Shown here piece after piece: positions 12,001 through 21,595 of a stretch of DNA of 64,000 nt; within the stretch, counting starts at the first letter, position 1; each line of letters opens with the position of its first letter. The notes beneath the pieces are model-generated. The model had not been told where the DNA came from. It saw nothing but the letters and a program-made list of their open reading frames with translations, and did not search any database. Source of the stretch: Membranipora membranacea (taxonomy: Eukaryota; Bryozoa; Gymnolaemata; Cheilostomatida; Membraniporidae); contig OU612073.1 of NCBI GenBank assembly GCA_914767715.1, positions 19,902,001 to 19,966,000 of the forward strand, given 5' to 3'. The translations under genes were made by a program, and so were the position numbers.

Positions 12001-15000
12001 TGATCGTTACATTTCATGTTCAGCGCAGTAGGATTGTACTGTCAAAAGAACTCTACTGGATAAGTGAGTTCAACTACACATGAGAAGGATCTTACAAACC
12101 AAAATATATCATATTGATAGTTACCTTGGTAGATGTTGACGACCCATGGGAAAGGAGTTGTTATATCTGGACGACCAACAAACTTTGGTCCCATCCATCC
12201 CTCTGGAATAGCTGGGCCCTTAAAGTCACCAAACACTCCACAAACTATAAACATAGTAAACAATAGTAATCATCAGTTGATTTTAGGATAGCTATAATTA
12301 TCTCTCAGCACTAACCGCTCATGGTATATTATAATCAGAACATATATAAAGTGATATTATATGTTATAATTTATAATATGAGAGGAGAACAAATTAAAAA
12401 CAACATTGCTCCATGACCATGATACTAGTTACCATTTATTTAATTTTTTTTTTATTTTATCACAGCAGCCACTTTGTATTTCACATGAAACATAAGGTTC
12501 TTTCATTCATTCAATGAAAGTAGTATTACAACAAAATAAGTTGCATCTGAGTGACATGTGAGTTTCTGATTAAATTGAAGTAATGTACTTACAGTCATGC
12601 TGACAAGTGAGCGCAAGCTTTCCTATAGTACGGTCACAATTTCTAAAACCAAAAAAATACAGGGAATTTTAATCAACTTGACAAGGAAAGTATGACAGGT
12701 TCTAGTACTGACGGTCATGCATACAAGTGACAGCCAGCTTTGGACACTTCAATCACAACTCTTATATCAGATAATTGCCAGTAAATTTGGAGCAACATTC
12801 TCAACAACATCAGGCATTTGTAGCTCATTAACTCTTTGTACAAAACAATTAACTACATTCTTTGGGCATCACTTTCAGCCATTAAACTTCCCTCATTTTC
12901 TGCAGAGATGATTAAGTTATGCCTCTGACTTAGATCAATCTAAATCCTTTTAGAGTTGGCCTCTTGAATAACCAGCAAATAATTTGATAATTTTTGGGAA
13001 ATAACCCTTATAATCCCATGCTTGGCCATCTTATAGCTCAAAACTGATGGAAAAATTGTAAATCACAGTTGCAATAGTAATGAAATCGACAAGGAATGTA
13101 TTTATACATATCAAAATTTTTGAGTTGTAATGATCATAGTTAAATACCAAAAAAACTGTTATGAACAGACCTCACAGGTGATTTTTGGAGTAAAAATGAA
13201 ACCAAATTTAAAAAAGAATTCAAATATCCCTCACTTCATCGGTGTTCCCCGGACTTTATTCAAGACACGACCTATCCCATCACCAAAATAAATCTAGATG
13301 GTTATACCTACATGCAGCTGTCTAAACGAGAGCAGACTTACACAAGATCAACATGGTTACTGAGTTCCGACTCAAGGCCGTTAGAATTGCCAGCAGGGTC
13401 GTACCGATCCAAGTTCACCTCTCCACAAATTCTGTCAAATCTACCTGTATTTATGCCGGGAGGGATAGGTAGTCTCACGGAACTGTAGAATAAAATTTGG
13501 GCTGTTGGTTGTAGTGATCAATAGGCAAATAAGGCGACATTTGGCCAATTGGTATACAATACATTAGTTACTACATGTATATAAAACTTAAATGTATGAT
13601 ATGATATCTGTCATCCCTACTGCCTAAACCTCACAGCAGCGGCAGTCATTGTAAGATATGTTGGGCCCTGGTTACTTTACATGAACCTGAATGAGATATA
13701 TCAACAGAACTGGAACATAGTATGTCAGCATTGCTTATCCTTACCGAACAACTGTTTTGGCTTGTTTGTGCAGGTAATTTCATATTTCATAATATATACA
13801 CTGAGTAGACTGTAGTGTTAATAAAATTGTGAATTTTTACGAATAAATATAAATATATATCCCAAATTTAAATGCAAGGGGTTTTTATGATTGATCACTG
13901 TTCGATTACAAGACGGATATCAAGATACTGAATAAACTTACATAAATCCGAGCTCCTTACAGATTGCTTCAGCAACAGGAAAATCGACATTACCGCTCAT
14001 AGGGAACACTATACCCATCCGGGTTATGTAGACTTGTGAATTGTTAGGGTTGATGGAAACTGTCGGATAAACACAAATAAGTCAGAACACCTACCATTGT
14101 AAATATCAAATGTACTCTTTTATGCCATATTGATATGGAATACTGGCATATCAGGGTTGTTTGGACCATGGACCACGTTATGTCTCTGGATTTAACGTTT
14201 TTCCTGTAGTGTTTTCAGTGATTTAAACCTTAAAATGATGGGAAAGTTGGCCTAGTAGTAAGGAAACATCACAAAGAGCAGATCATGACACTAATCTTTT
14301 CCTAGCTCTTTGGTTTGATGGAATTTGATTAATCACTTCCCTGAACGAAATTACAACCTCTGTCTGCACTGTTATGTTTGGGACATAAGTAAGAGGATTT
14401 CGTAGTCTAAATAAAGAGTGAAACATGATTCTCAATCATTTTAAAGCATAGAGCACAAATTAATTTTAAACGTATAATGTTATCATATTATTATTATAAA
14501 TACATATTTACTTACAGCAGGTTTGTTCATCACTGAAGTCCTCTCCACCACAGTCCAGCTTTCCGTCACATCTAGTGTTCAATTCAATGCAGTTTCCTTC
14601 CACATGGCACCAGAATTCCTCATCTGAACATTTATATCCTACAATGAAGAAGTTTCAGTAATATAGGGCATGTGAAATGGACATCCGCGTTACACCACCC
14701 TCAGATGTTGTATAAGGTAGCCCTCCAAATTTGGTCAAGTTGGCTTGATTTAAGTACCTGCAGATCGCATAGAATGTAGGCCGAATCATTACGGAAACAA
14801 ATATGGATTATCTTTAATTTACTCCATACTCAATGAAAAAGTAAGGAATTCCTTTTTATGATAAAGAATCTTGAAATTAAAAGATATCCATATTCCATAA
14901 TTTTTGAATATTGATTATTACTATCATATTACTTCTGTGACACAATTATCATGGTCAAAGATAAACTGATATCTACCGGAATATATATAATATGCATTGT

Positions 15001-15938
15001 ATAAGATACAAGTTGATCAACTTGAAGACTTTGCAAAAAAATTTGAAACTAAATAGTAAAAGTTATTAATATGTTTATTATCACAAAGTCCATGAGTGAA
15101 ACACTTACTACATTTATAGTTAGATTCATCCTCTCCTTGAGAACAGTCAGGATATCCGTCACACATATACTCTCGTAATATACATTCACTCCCATCGCTT
15201 GATCCACAATTAAACTGAGCTGATGAATCTCCTTTACAACCTACATATATATCCAACAACGAAATATGCCAATAGTGTGGCAAAATCATTTAGTCAAACT
15301 TATCGAATCTTATAATATAGATATACGATATTAGTGATTGCATATTCTAGAGCAACACATGTGATCCCCCTTATGTGATTCAACAATTTTGGGGCCTACC
15401 TTGGCTATTTATTGTCCATTGTGTATCCACCACAGTGTCATCCTCTACGTTATCATCCTCTACTGCTATGTAAGTGGCTGTAGTGGTGATTGACACTATT
15501 ATCACAATCAATAAGACTAGGAACCCAATAGTGACTCCTATGGCTATGTTCTTTTTTCTTTTAGACATCCGATTATACCAGGCCTCACAATCCACACGAT
15601 CTTTGTTAGTGGGAAGTTCTCCTTTGCTGACATCAGAATCGTTGTTGTCTGAAATGTTTGAAATAAGAAATCAAAGCTCAACTCTCAGCATATTAGCGGT
15701 TTTGGAATTTCACTAGGTGGGTGACAATGAAATGGTAATAGTGTCGTCATTTGAGCGAATGGGTTTCTGCAGTTTTGATCAGCAAGGTGTAAAACGAGGA
15801 GCGCTAACATAATGAATGATTGGCGAGTTTTCTCTTCTCCTTACACCGCTCTGTCTTTGCTATTCAAGTAGGGGCCTAAACTGGCAAATATCAAATGACA
15901 CTCACCCATACACGATAGTCTGAGCGAGGATTAGCCAT
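1..15938 (-). CDS. Type II membrane receptor with tandem LDLa/SRCR/trypsin-like pseudoprotease units (partial)
   Basis: Spliced minus-strand gene, truncated by the window edge (about 1,080 residues seen). Exons: 15914-15938, 15400-15648, 15109-15240, 14516-14638, 13942-14059, 13342-13482, 12593-12642, 12125-12244, 9852-9951, 9193-9327, 8809-8882, 8427-8566, 8017-8188, 7569-7749, 6322-6499, 5872-6010, 5427-5561, 4726-4854, 4353-4488, 3708-3758, 3371-3420, 2898-3102, 2403-2540, 1289-1374, 492-607, 1-119. All joins keep frame. Domain order: short cytosolic tail with SKRKK, membrane helix (about 43-65), two LDLa, SRCR, trypsin-like domain (about 320-525), unrecognised linker, two LDLa, SRCR, second trypsin-like domain. 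The architecture resembles type II transmembrane serine proteases. Both His57 positions (E340, D921), both Asp102 positions (K385, N961) and both Ser195 positions (L472, H1044) are substituted, so I infer a binding or scaffold role. The first 25-nt exon uses a weak GTGTAT donor and is the least certain. Confidence 0.85.
1750..2388. mobile_element. 640-bp palindromic (foldback) element with tRNA-like arms
   Basis: Two long inverted arms meet near 2070-2090. The outer ends are CTTAAAGACTTACTTTGAGG and its complement, and the inner arms carry GCAGGCAACGCCGCTAC and its complement. Each arm contains a tRNA-like region; for example, on the plus strand near 2110-2150 a box-B-like GGTTCAAGACC follows a GTAGC-rich box-A-like stretch. 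No transposase is visible. It sits in an intron of the pseudoprotease gene and ends 14 bp from the 5' splice site at 2402. No clear target duplication was found. Confidence 0.7.
2898..3102 (-). other. Start of trypsin-like domain 2 (His57 replaced by Asp)
   Basis: One exon covers the domain entry and the His57 loop. It shows a YPWVVHV strand and then TIIHQQWILTSRDC, aligning with the S1 'GGSLI...WVLTAAHC' motif. Asp stands at the histidine position. The IVGG-like start is degenerate (RPVIKEE). Exon 2403-2540 then gives ERNLALLSI against 'NDIALLRL', and exon 1-119 gives NTHGGPLQC against 'GDSGGPLVC'. Confidence 0.8.
5358..5390. repeat. Short perfect hairpin
   Basis: AAATATCTCTTGT and its exact complement are separated by 7 bases, giving a 13-bp stem. 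It lies in the intron just below exon 5427-5561 of the pseudoprotease gene. Role unknown; it may be the core of a tiny foldback element. Confidence 0.5.
7397..7500. mobile_element. Small palindromic element
   Basis: The ends are TGCCTCTTATTGACATAG and an imperfect complement. The centre is a near-perfect palindrome around TTATGTTAGGAAAT. It is about 104 bp, intronic and non-coding. No target duplication could be assigned. Confidence 0.6.
10185..10306. mobile_element. Small inverted-repeat element
   Basis: Imperfect arms share GGCTGCAAGTGCGA and its complement TCGCACTTGCAGCC, extending outward to GCTCA/TGAGC and inward to GGCAT/ATGCC. It is about 120 bp with no coding capacity, in the long intron between pseudoprotease exons 12125-12244 and 9852-9951. 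Confidence 0.55.
10714..11637. mobile_element. Non-autonomous hAT-type DNA transposon with perfect 8-bp target duplication
   Basis: The element is 924 bp. Its left end CAGTGGTGTATTCATAGGT and the complement of its right end, CAGGGCTGTATCCATAGGT, match at 15 of 19 positions. It is flanked on both sides by the identical 8-mer CTTACTTA (10706-10713 and 11638-11645). An 8-bp duplication with CAG-type termini is characteristic of the hAT superfamily. I see no intact transposase, so it is probably mobilised in trans or dead. It lies in an intron of the pseudoprotease gene. Confidence 0.85.
11748..11852. repeat. 21-bp minisatellite, five copies, G-rich
   Basis: Five near-identical copies of a 21-bp G-rich unit (TAGTGGGTGGTGGGATATGG plus one G), followed by a degenerate partial copy. 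The G-triplet density gives quadruplex potential on the plus strand; the transcript of the host gene would carry the C-rich complement. The 21-bp period creates fake protein repeats in both strands, which I do not consider coding. Confidence 0.85.
12125..12244 (-). other. Start of trypsin-like domain 1 (no IVGG activation site)
   Basis: The exon reads through CGVFGDFKGP to KFVGRPDITTPFPWVV, aligning with the 'R-IVGG...FPW.V' start of S1 proteases. The mature N-terminus is Phe-Val-Gly-Arg rather than Ile-Val-Gly-Gly, so normal zymogen activation is not expected. The next exon (9852-9951) has CRGSVTSDEWVITTAEC, where trypsins have TAAHC. The Cys42-Cys58 pair is kept while His57 is Glu. Confidence 0.8.
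15400..15648 (-). other. Signal-anchor exon of the pseudoprotease receptor
   Basis: This exon encodes an acidic N-terminal tail, a Lys/Arg cluster (SKRKK) and about 23 hydrophobic residues rich in Ile, Val and Leu, then an acidic stretch (VEDDNVEDD). Positive charges on the N-terminal side with no signal peptide predict a type II orientation: N-terminus cytosolic, LDLa/SRCR/protease-like modules outside. This is the same topology as matriptase or enteropeptidase-type proteins. Confidence 0.8.
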
Positions 15939-17115
15939 GTCTTTTTACGAGATGGTTAATGATCCTAATGTACGGTAGTGTTGTCAGGCACTATGTAGAG
16001 TAAGAAGTCTTGTGATGGGCGGTACAATCAAAGCAACACTATATTCACTTGACAGTGTGCGACAATCCCTGACTTGTTTACCTGTTTTCCTGTTCAACAG
16101 AGCATAGAGAGACCTTCACAATTCAAAAGGGAGAATTTCATTCTCCCCTGCTAACAGGTACCAATCCGTTATTCATTCAATAATCGCGTTACCTTGGTTA
16201 ATGGATATGAGATGAAATCGGAATTTTAATTTCTCGAGTATTTTGTAATAAAAAAAAGAACCAAACAAGCAGACTCAATTCAGAAGGAAATCGTTTTAGT
16301 GAGTCGCATATCTCATAAGGTCCTTTGGGAGTAAAGTGATTGTGTTAGATTTATGTGGTTCAGCCTACCGTTGGCTTAGACTTGGGCCACAACATAGGAT
16401 GTAGGGGAGATTTTAAGAGCATAAAATTTTGTTGTAAAGAGTTAGAGTGCTTGATTACTGATGCAATTCAGTTTAATCGACATTAAAGATATAATGAAAT
16501 GTGTTTTTATGTTCCATTTTCAAGCAAAAACTACACAATCATCTTCTCCCGTTATATCTGGTTTGATAAATAACTTATTTATTACTGATCAGAGATGACT
16601 AGGATGATCATAGTATAAGTAAATGATACAATTAACCTGAAAACACCAACTAAGCTTCTCATGTCTTGCTGTAATATGCAGGCGGATAGTCATTTTCTTA
16701 AAATGCACAGGTAGATGAGAAAAATTAGTAGAAACTGGACCCAAGCTTGCTTCCAAATAGCTTACTGGTCAGTAAAGTGATCCTTCTCCCTTATTCATGG
16801 GAAGTTGCTACGCTATGAAAAACTGATAAAAAAAGAGAGTTTAAAATGGATTCAAGTGTTGTCTATGTCCTGATCACCATATATTTCTGACATGAGGGCC
16901 TAATGCGTTGGGGAAAGAATACGGAGGGAATTATCTATCAATCAAATACATTGTGAACACAGTTTTAAAAGCTTCCGCATCTCGTTCAGTCTGGTTGAAA
17001 CTATAAAACAACTTCTGAGCAAGAAAATATAAATATATGCAGAGTTCTTAATTAATTTCAATACAATGTATGAACTTGACACGAAAACTCCATTGCAATA
17101 AGTTATAACAGGTCA
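15939..17115. other. Intergenic region between the pseudoprotease gene and SEC22B
   Basis: The 5' flank of the pseudoprotease receptor and the 3' flank of SEC22B, both on the minus strand. I found no convincing exon, RNA gene or repeat. It should hold the receptor promoter and the SEC22B 3' UTR, but no motif stood out. Confidence 0.5.
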
Positions 17116-20100
17116 TCAGAATATAAAATACCTCAAGAATAGGAGAAATAAGACAATTACCACACAGATAGCACCTATTTTAGCGTATGTAGATCGGAGG
17201 TTCAAATACTTAGCATCTTGTTTGTATTTGCGTGATTGCATACTCAAATCCCTCGCTTTATCATCGAGCACTACAAAAAAAATCGAATTAATTGAATTGA
17301 GGAGCGCAGGGTAATTTGGAGTTGTCTATCCAAATCATTTTTGTCAGAGAGTAGACAACTTCCCAACCTAGCAATACAAATACAAGTGACACATCAAATT
17401 ACACCAAAGAAATTAAAACTAGGCACATGATCCAACTCGGGACCCTATATTTGTTCACATAGGTTGAACTCGTTAATGATGTATTATGCCATGCTGGTCA
17501 CCATATAATCTGTGACATACTTGATATATTTGAAGAAGGCATGATTTAACCAAGAAAATGTTTCTTTTTATTTTGACCATTGATCTAATGCTTTGTTTTG
17601 TGAACCAGCTGATCAAATTTGTCAGAACAACACTTATTTCTGTTATGATCCTGAAAAATTCAAAACCTTCCCCCCCTGTAACTCTTTGAATGCCCCTCCC
17701 CAAATCGAAATGTACTAATAAACTTATGTGTATAACAGACTACACGTGAAATAGTATAATTGATGTACGTAACTGTTGAAAACCCACCTCCTAATGCTTC
17801 CCCTCGCTGGAGAACATCGTCGATGTTCTGTACCATGATTCTTTGTACATCATGTAATTCTGTGTTTATGTTATTTAGATTTCGTCTTACTCGCGAATCT
17901 TCATAAGACTTTTTGGTCTTCTGTATGAAAGTGTCTGAAAATAGAAAAATATATATCATAATAACATATCACTATCACTACGAGATTACCACGTAAATAA
18001 CTACCTATCAGAGCCATCCAATAATGCCGCTCAGATAGTAAAATCTTCAACTGTCTGATTGCTAAATTGAGGACTAAATTATTTTTTCTTTGTAGAAAGG
18101 GAAGGATAATACACAATACATAATGATCAATCAATCAACTTCCAAATACTACAGATCCTTGGTAAACCCGGACAAGCTCAGGGTTACCATCACACCATCC
18201 ATAACGTGCAGTCAGGGTTTGCTGTTCGGCAACCTGAACCTAATAAACTCACATGTATCTGGCTCTTTTTTCGTTTCGTTGTGATATCTGAATTGAGCCA
18301 TGGTAGGCAGTGTATTATCGAGAAGAGTATGGATGTAAATCTCTATATGTTTCACAATGTTATAAATCTTAAGTGTTATCTCTTGACAAGCTCGCCAGAC
18401 CAACTGCTGCATTTTAACTGATCTTCAAAACTTGGGCCAACTAATGAACTTGATTTATGCAAACCCTGATAATATTATGCAGCGTATTGTCCTTTTGCCT
18501 TTGAAATAGAGCCTTAGAACATCTGGCACAGAATTACTCATATTAATGCAGACTGTTTCTTCCATAAACTACTAAGTTGACATGAGAAAATACATCTGCA
18601 TCATAAATTCTAGCAGAAACTTTAATATGCATTGATGAAAAATTAAATAAATAAAATGTCATGCAGTGTGACACTACACTGTCTGCTGGCCTTTTCCTGA
18701 CCCAGAGGTGAGGTGGCATAGAAGAAGGAAAGTGATGAGTCCCACACCCAGACCAGAGGAATGGGGTTATGTGGATGACCTGAATCCCACATTGCAAGAG
18801 TTTGGTACAGGTAGTTTCTTTGGCAACAGTCACTCACCGAATTCTATAAAGCTGTAAGGTCTGGTTTGTGCGTCAACTTTGGAACCATACTGTGATATAA
18901 ACTCATTCTGTATTTCCTCCAGATATGCATATGCCTGTCTTTTTGAGAAAGCTTTGTCGCAAAGTGTCAGAAAGCAGATGTTTCTTTCAACTGCATAACT
19001 AAAAGAGTAGAAACAGTGCATTAACAAGGGAAGGGCGGTGATCATCTTTGTGGTAACTGAGCTAGAGTATTTGACTAGGATGTCATTCCGGTTATCATGA
19101 TCAATGTGCTGATAGGTAAACCATTATTACTACAGGTTGATGTGCAAAGCCGCAGAGATTTCAGGTTCTAATTTTAGCTCCCATCTATTCATTACCTTGT
19201 TTGGGAGTGTTTCAATTTTATACGTTTTTTTTTAACAATGGCAGTATATTGAGTAATAAACGAGCACGACATTTCAATGTTATCGAACTTTGGTTTGATA
19301 GAGAAATGAAAATAAAGTCATAGCAATACCAATATTGAGCTCAAGATCTCCCAAGAGAATTACATTTTGATCTGGGTATAATATACCAAAAGGTAGTCTT
19401 AGAAAGACTAATCATGAATAAATATGTATATTAGATATTGATCATAGTTCAAACCAAACAGCAGTAGTAGGATTGTAGCACGACAGTCGGTGCTTGGCTG
19501 GGCTCTATGATATAGTGAACCTGAGACATCACCAAGAGTCTCCAACCCATCTGCTAACAAAATGAATATCAACAACATTCATTACGATGAGAGTCTATAT
19601 TGGACGATGAGATTGGGTTTCAGTGCTGAATACTTACTGGAACATGTAAGGGCCTGCTTCAAAGCTGCACCGAGGAGGAGACTGACTATTCAGCTTTCTG
19701 CAGAGCTGCTTGGCTTTATTTTGATATTCCTGCATACTACGCCCGGCCTGTAAAAAGATGCAATAATAAGAATTGAGGTCTAGTAGCAGTAGAGGCCTAG
19801 TCTGACATGATTGCGTTGTTATACCAAATGGATAGGAAAGGTTTCTCATACCAAGGAGTAATATGGACAAGTCCTAATAGTCTAACCGTTTATATGGTCT
19901 ACTCTAGGGCTACAAGAAAAAGGAAAGCAATATATTGTTATTATATTGTCATTGCACCTCTGCTGGTGCGGAAACAACCACCATTTGATCCATTTCCAAG
20001 ATTTGTACATCCAATCTGTAGGAGTCGCTTTTCAGACTTGATACCAGAGAAAAGGCTAGGCCTTCTACAGGGTAACAGGGTCAGTAGAGGTGCAAATAGT

Positions 20101-20458
20101 TGTTGCTAATAATCAACAGGAATTTAATTAATCGGTTTGACCAAGAAGAAGCTATACATCTTTATTAAACCATGATTAGGCCTAGTAGTAGCAGGATATT
20201 TGCTACTATCATAGTAGGGCCAGGGATCTGACTGTTACATATTTGATATAATAATTATATGATCTATCCATTCTATCTACGAATTTTAAAGAACACCTAC
20301 TATCTATACTAAATACTTGTGTGTAATGACTGTAATGCGTTTGACTGAGAGTGAGAGAGCACAGATTATTTACTTTTACTTACAGTTTCATCCTCCTGCA
20401 CAGATGCAGCAAGTGCTAGTCCATCAACCACTCTTGCAATATATGTGATCAAGATCAT
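17116..20458 (-). CDS. SEC22B: Vesicle-trafficking protein SEC22b (R-SNARE)
   Basis: Five exons: 20384-20458, 19638-19747, 18838-18998, 17788-17934, 17116-17270. They give 215 residues, the same length I recall for the human protein. SEC22B is an R-SNARE that drives ER-Golgi membrane fusion. Visible features are an N-terminal longin domain starting [19 protein letters not shown], then a SNARE motif including ELHDVQRIM and VLQRGEAL, whose Arg is the zero-layer residue. The C-terminus is a single membrane anchor of about 20 residues ending in FLRYFIF. The start Met is followed directly by the conserved longin strand, and no upstream in-frame exon is needed. It is divergent from MRPL19, with 1.1 kb between starts. 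Identity is very secure. Confidence 0.97.
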
Positions 20459-21595
20459 TGTGCCGCGTTACAGACCTAGGGGGAAAGATGTAGTGGAGAT
20501 GAGTCTGGCAGAAAATGTAGACTAGTCTGCCAAAAAAGTGAACAGCAAAATTCAACTGACGTGTCTTGGACTTTAGAGGCCAAAAACCTGTGTCATGGTT
20601 GGGCAGTCGAGATAGCTCCACATTTCGAAAATTTCATATTGTAGGAACTTTGTCCATAATAATTTGGCTCATCCACTTTTGAAGTTTCTGTTGTCATGAT
20701 TTTCCAGAATTTTTCTAGCTTTTTACCAAGATTCTCCTTGGTCCAAGTACTTGAACATTTGTATTTGTTATGTATCTCTACTTAATCGATTTATCACTAA
20801 CACAATACTCCCTAGCAAAGTGTATATTACCCAAGCAGAGGAACCGTAAGGCCTGTCATGTAGTTGTTTTTAGCCTGTCATCAATTCAAGCTTTGTTTCC
20901 CCCCCCTACCACCTTCTCTGTCTCCACCCTCACCATCCCTGCAACATCTCCAGCTTTAGCCTGTCTTGACAAGATTGTAAGAACCTAACTTTGTGCCGAA
21001 AATTAGGAAATGCTGCAGTTCTTTGCACTGATCTCAACAACTGGAGGGGGCTAGAGTCTAACTAGCCTTTTTTTAAAACAAACTATAGGCCTACAACTAC
21101 CTACTAGACTTAGTTCATTGCATGGAGTGGTTAGGTCATGGGCCCCTGGGACTTACATGTCTTTACTTTGCCAATGTCCACTATCAACCACCCAAAAAAC
21201 ACCAAACAGGGTAAGACACAAAAAAATAATTTTTTACAACCTACCTAGGTTGTAAAAAAAAAATTTTGTGTCTTACCCTGTAAGTTGTTTTTTGGGTGGT
21301 TGATAGTGGACATTGGCAAAGTAAAGACATTTAGTCCCAGGGGCCCATGGGTTAGGTATATCAGTTAGGCTAGCCCTTTTGTTTGGGGAGGACAAAGTTG
21401 TTTTCCTGCAAACCTTCATTTATTGAGCTAAAGTACACCTTAGATGATTATTAGTCTTAATGTTGGGCACTGATCCCCTGGAAATTTGAGGTCAGCATGA
21501 TGTGCCTCTTATGCATTATGCAAAATTAGGTAATCGTACTTCTTGTCCTCTTTAAAGATCTTGGGCTCATTGGTTGAGACTGAAGCAGCAGGAAA
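20459..21595. other. Divergent intergenic region SEC22B / MRPL19
   Basis: This 1.1-kb gap separates two divergently transcribed housekeeping genes and presumably contains both promoters. A palindromic transposon with an 8-bp duplication (21137-21349) is inserted in it. I saw no TATA box or other named motif that I would defend. Confidence 0.5.
21137..21349. mobile_element. 213-bp foldback element with 8-bp target duplication
   Basis: The element is almost one long hairpin. The left end CATGGGCCCCTGGGACT is matched by its complement at the right end, and the arms run about 100 bp each to a centre at ACCTACCTAGGT. It is flanked by identical GGTTAGGT 8-mers (21129-21136 and 21350-21357). The 8-bp duplication suggests hAT-like or P-like mobilisation. 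It is non-coding and close to the MRPL19 5' end (246 bp upstream of the ATG). Confidence 0.85.

Noticed and set aside
11652-12017. Pro/Thr/His heptad-repeat protein on the minus strand (and its plus-strand Gly/Trp counterpart)
   Set aside because: Both are by-products of a 21-bp minisatellite, which is open in several frames. There is no start context or splice support, and it lies in an intron.
15016-15289. Single-exon LDLa gene starting at Met near 15289
   Set aside because: The LDLa coding part is only 15109-15240 and joins neighbouring receptor exons in phase. The flanking residues are intron.
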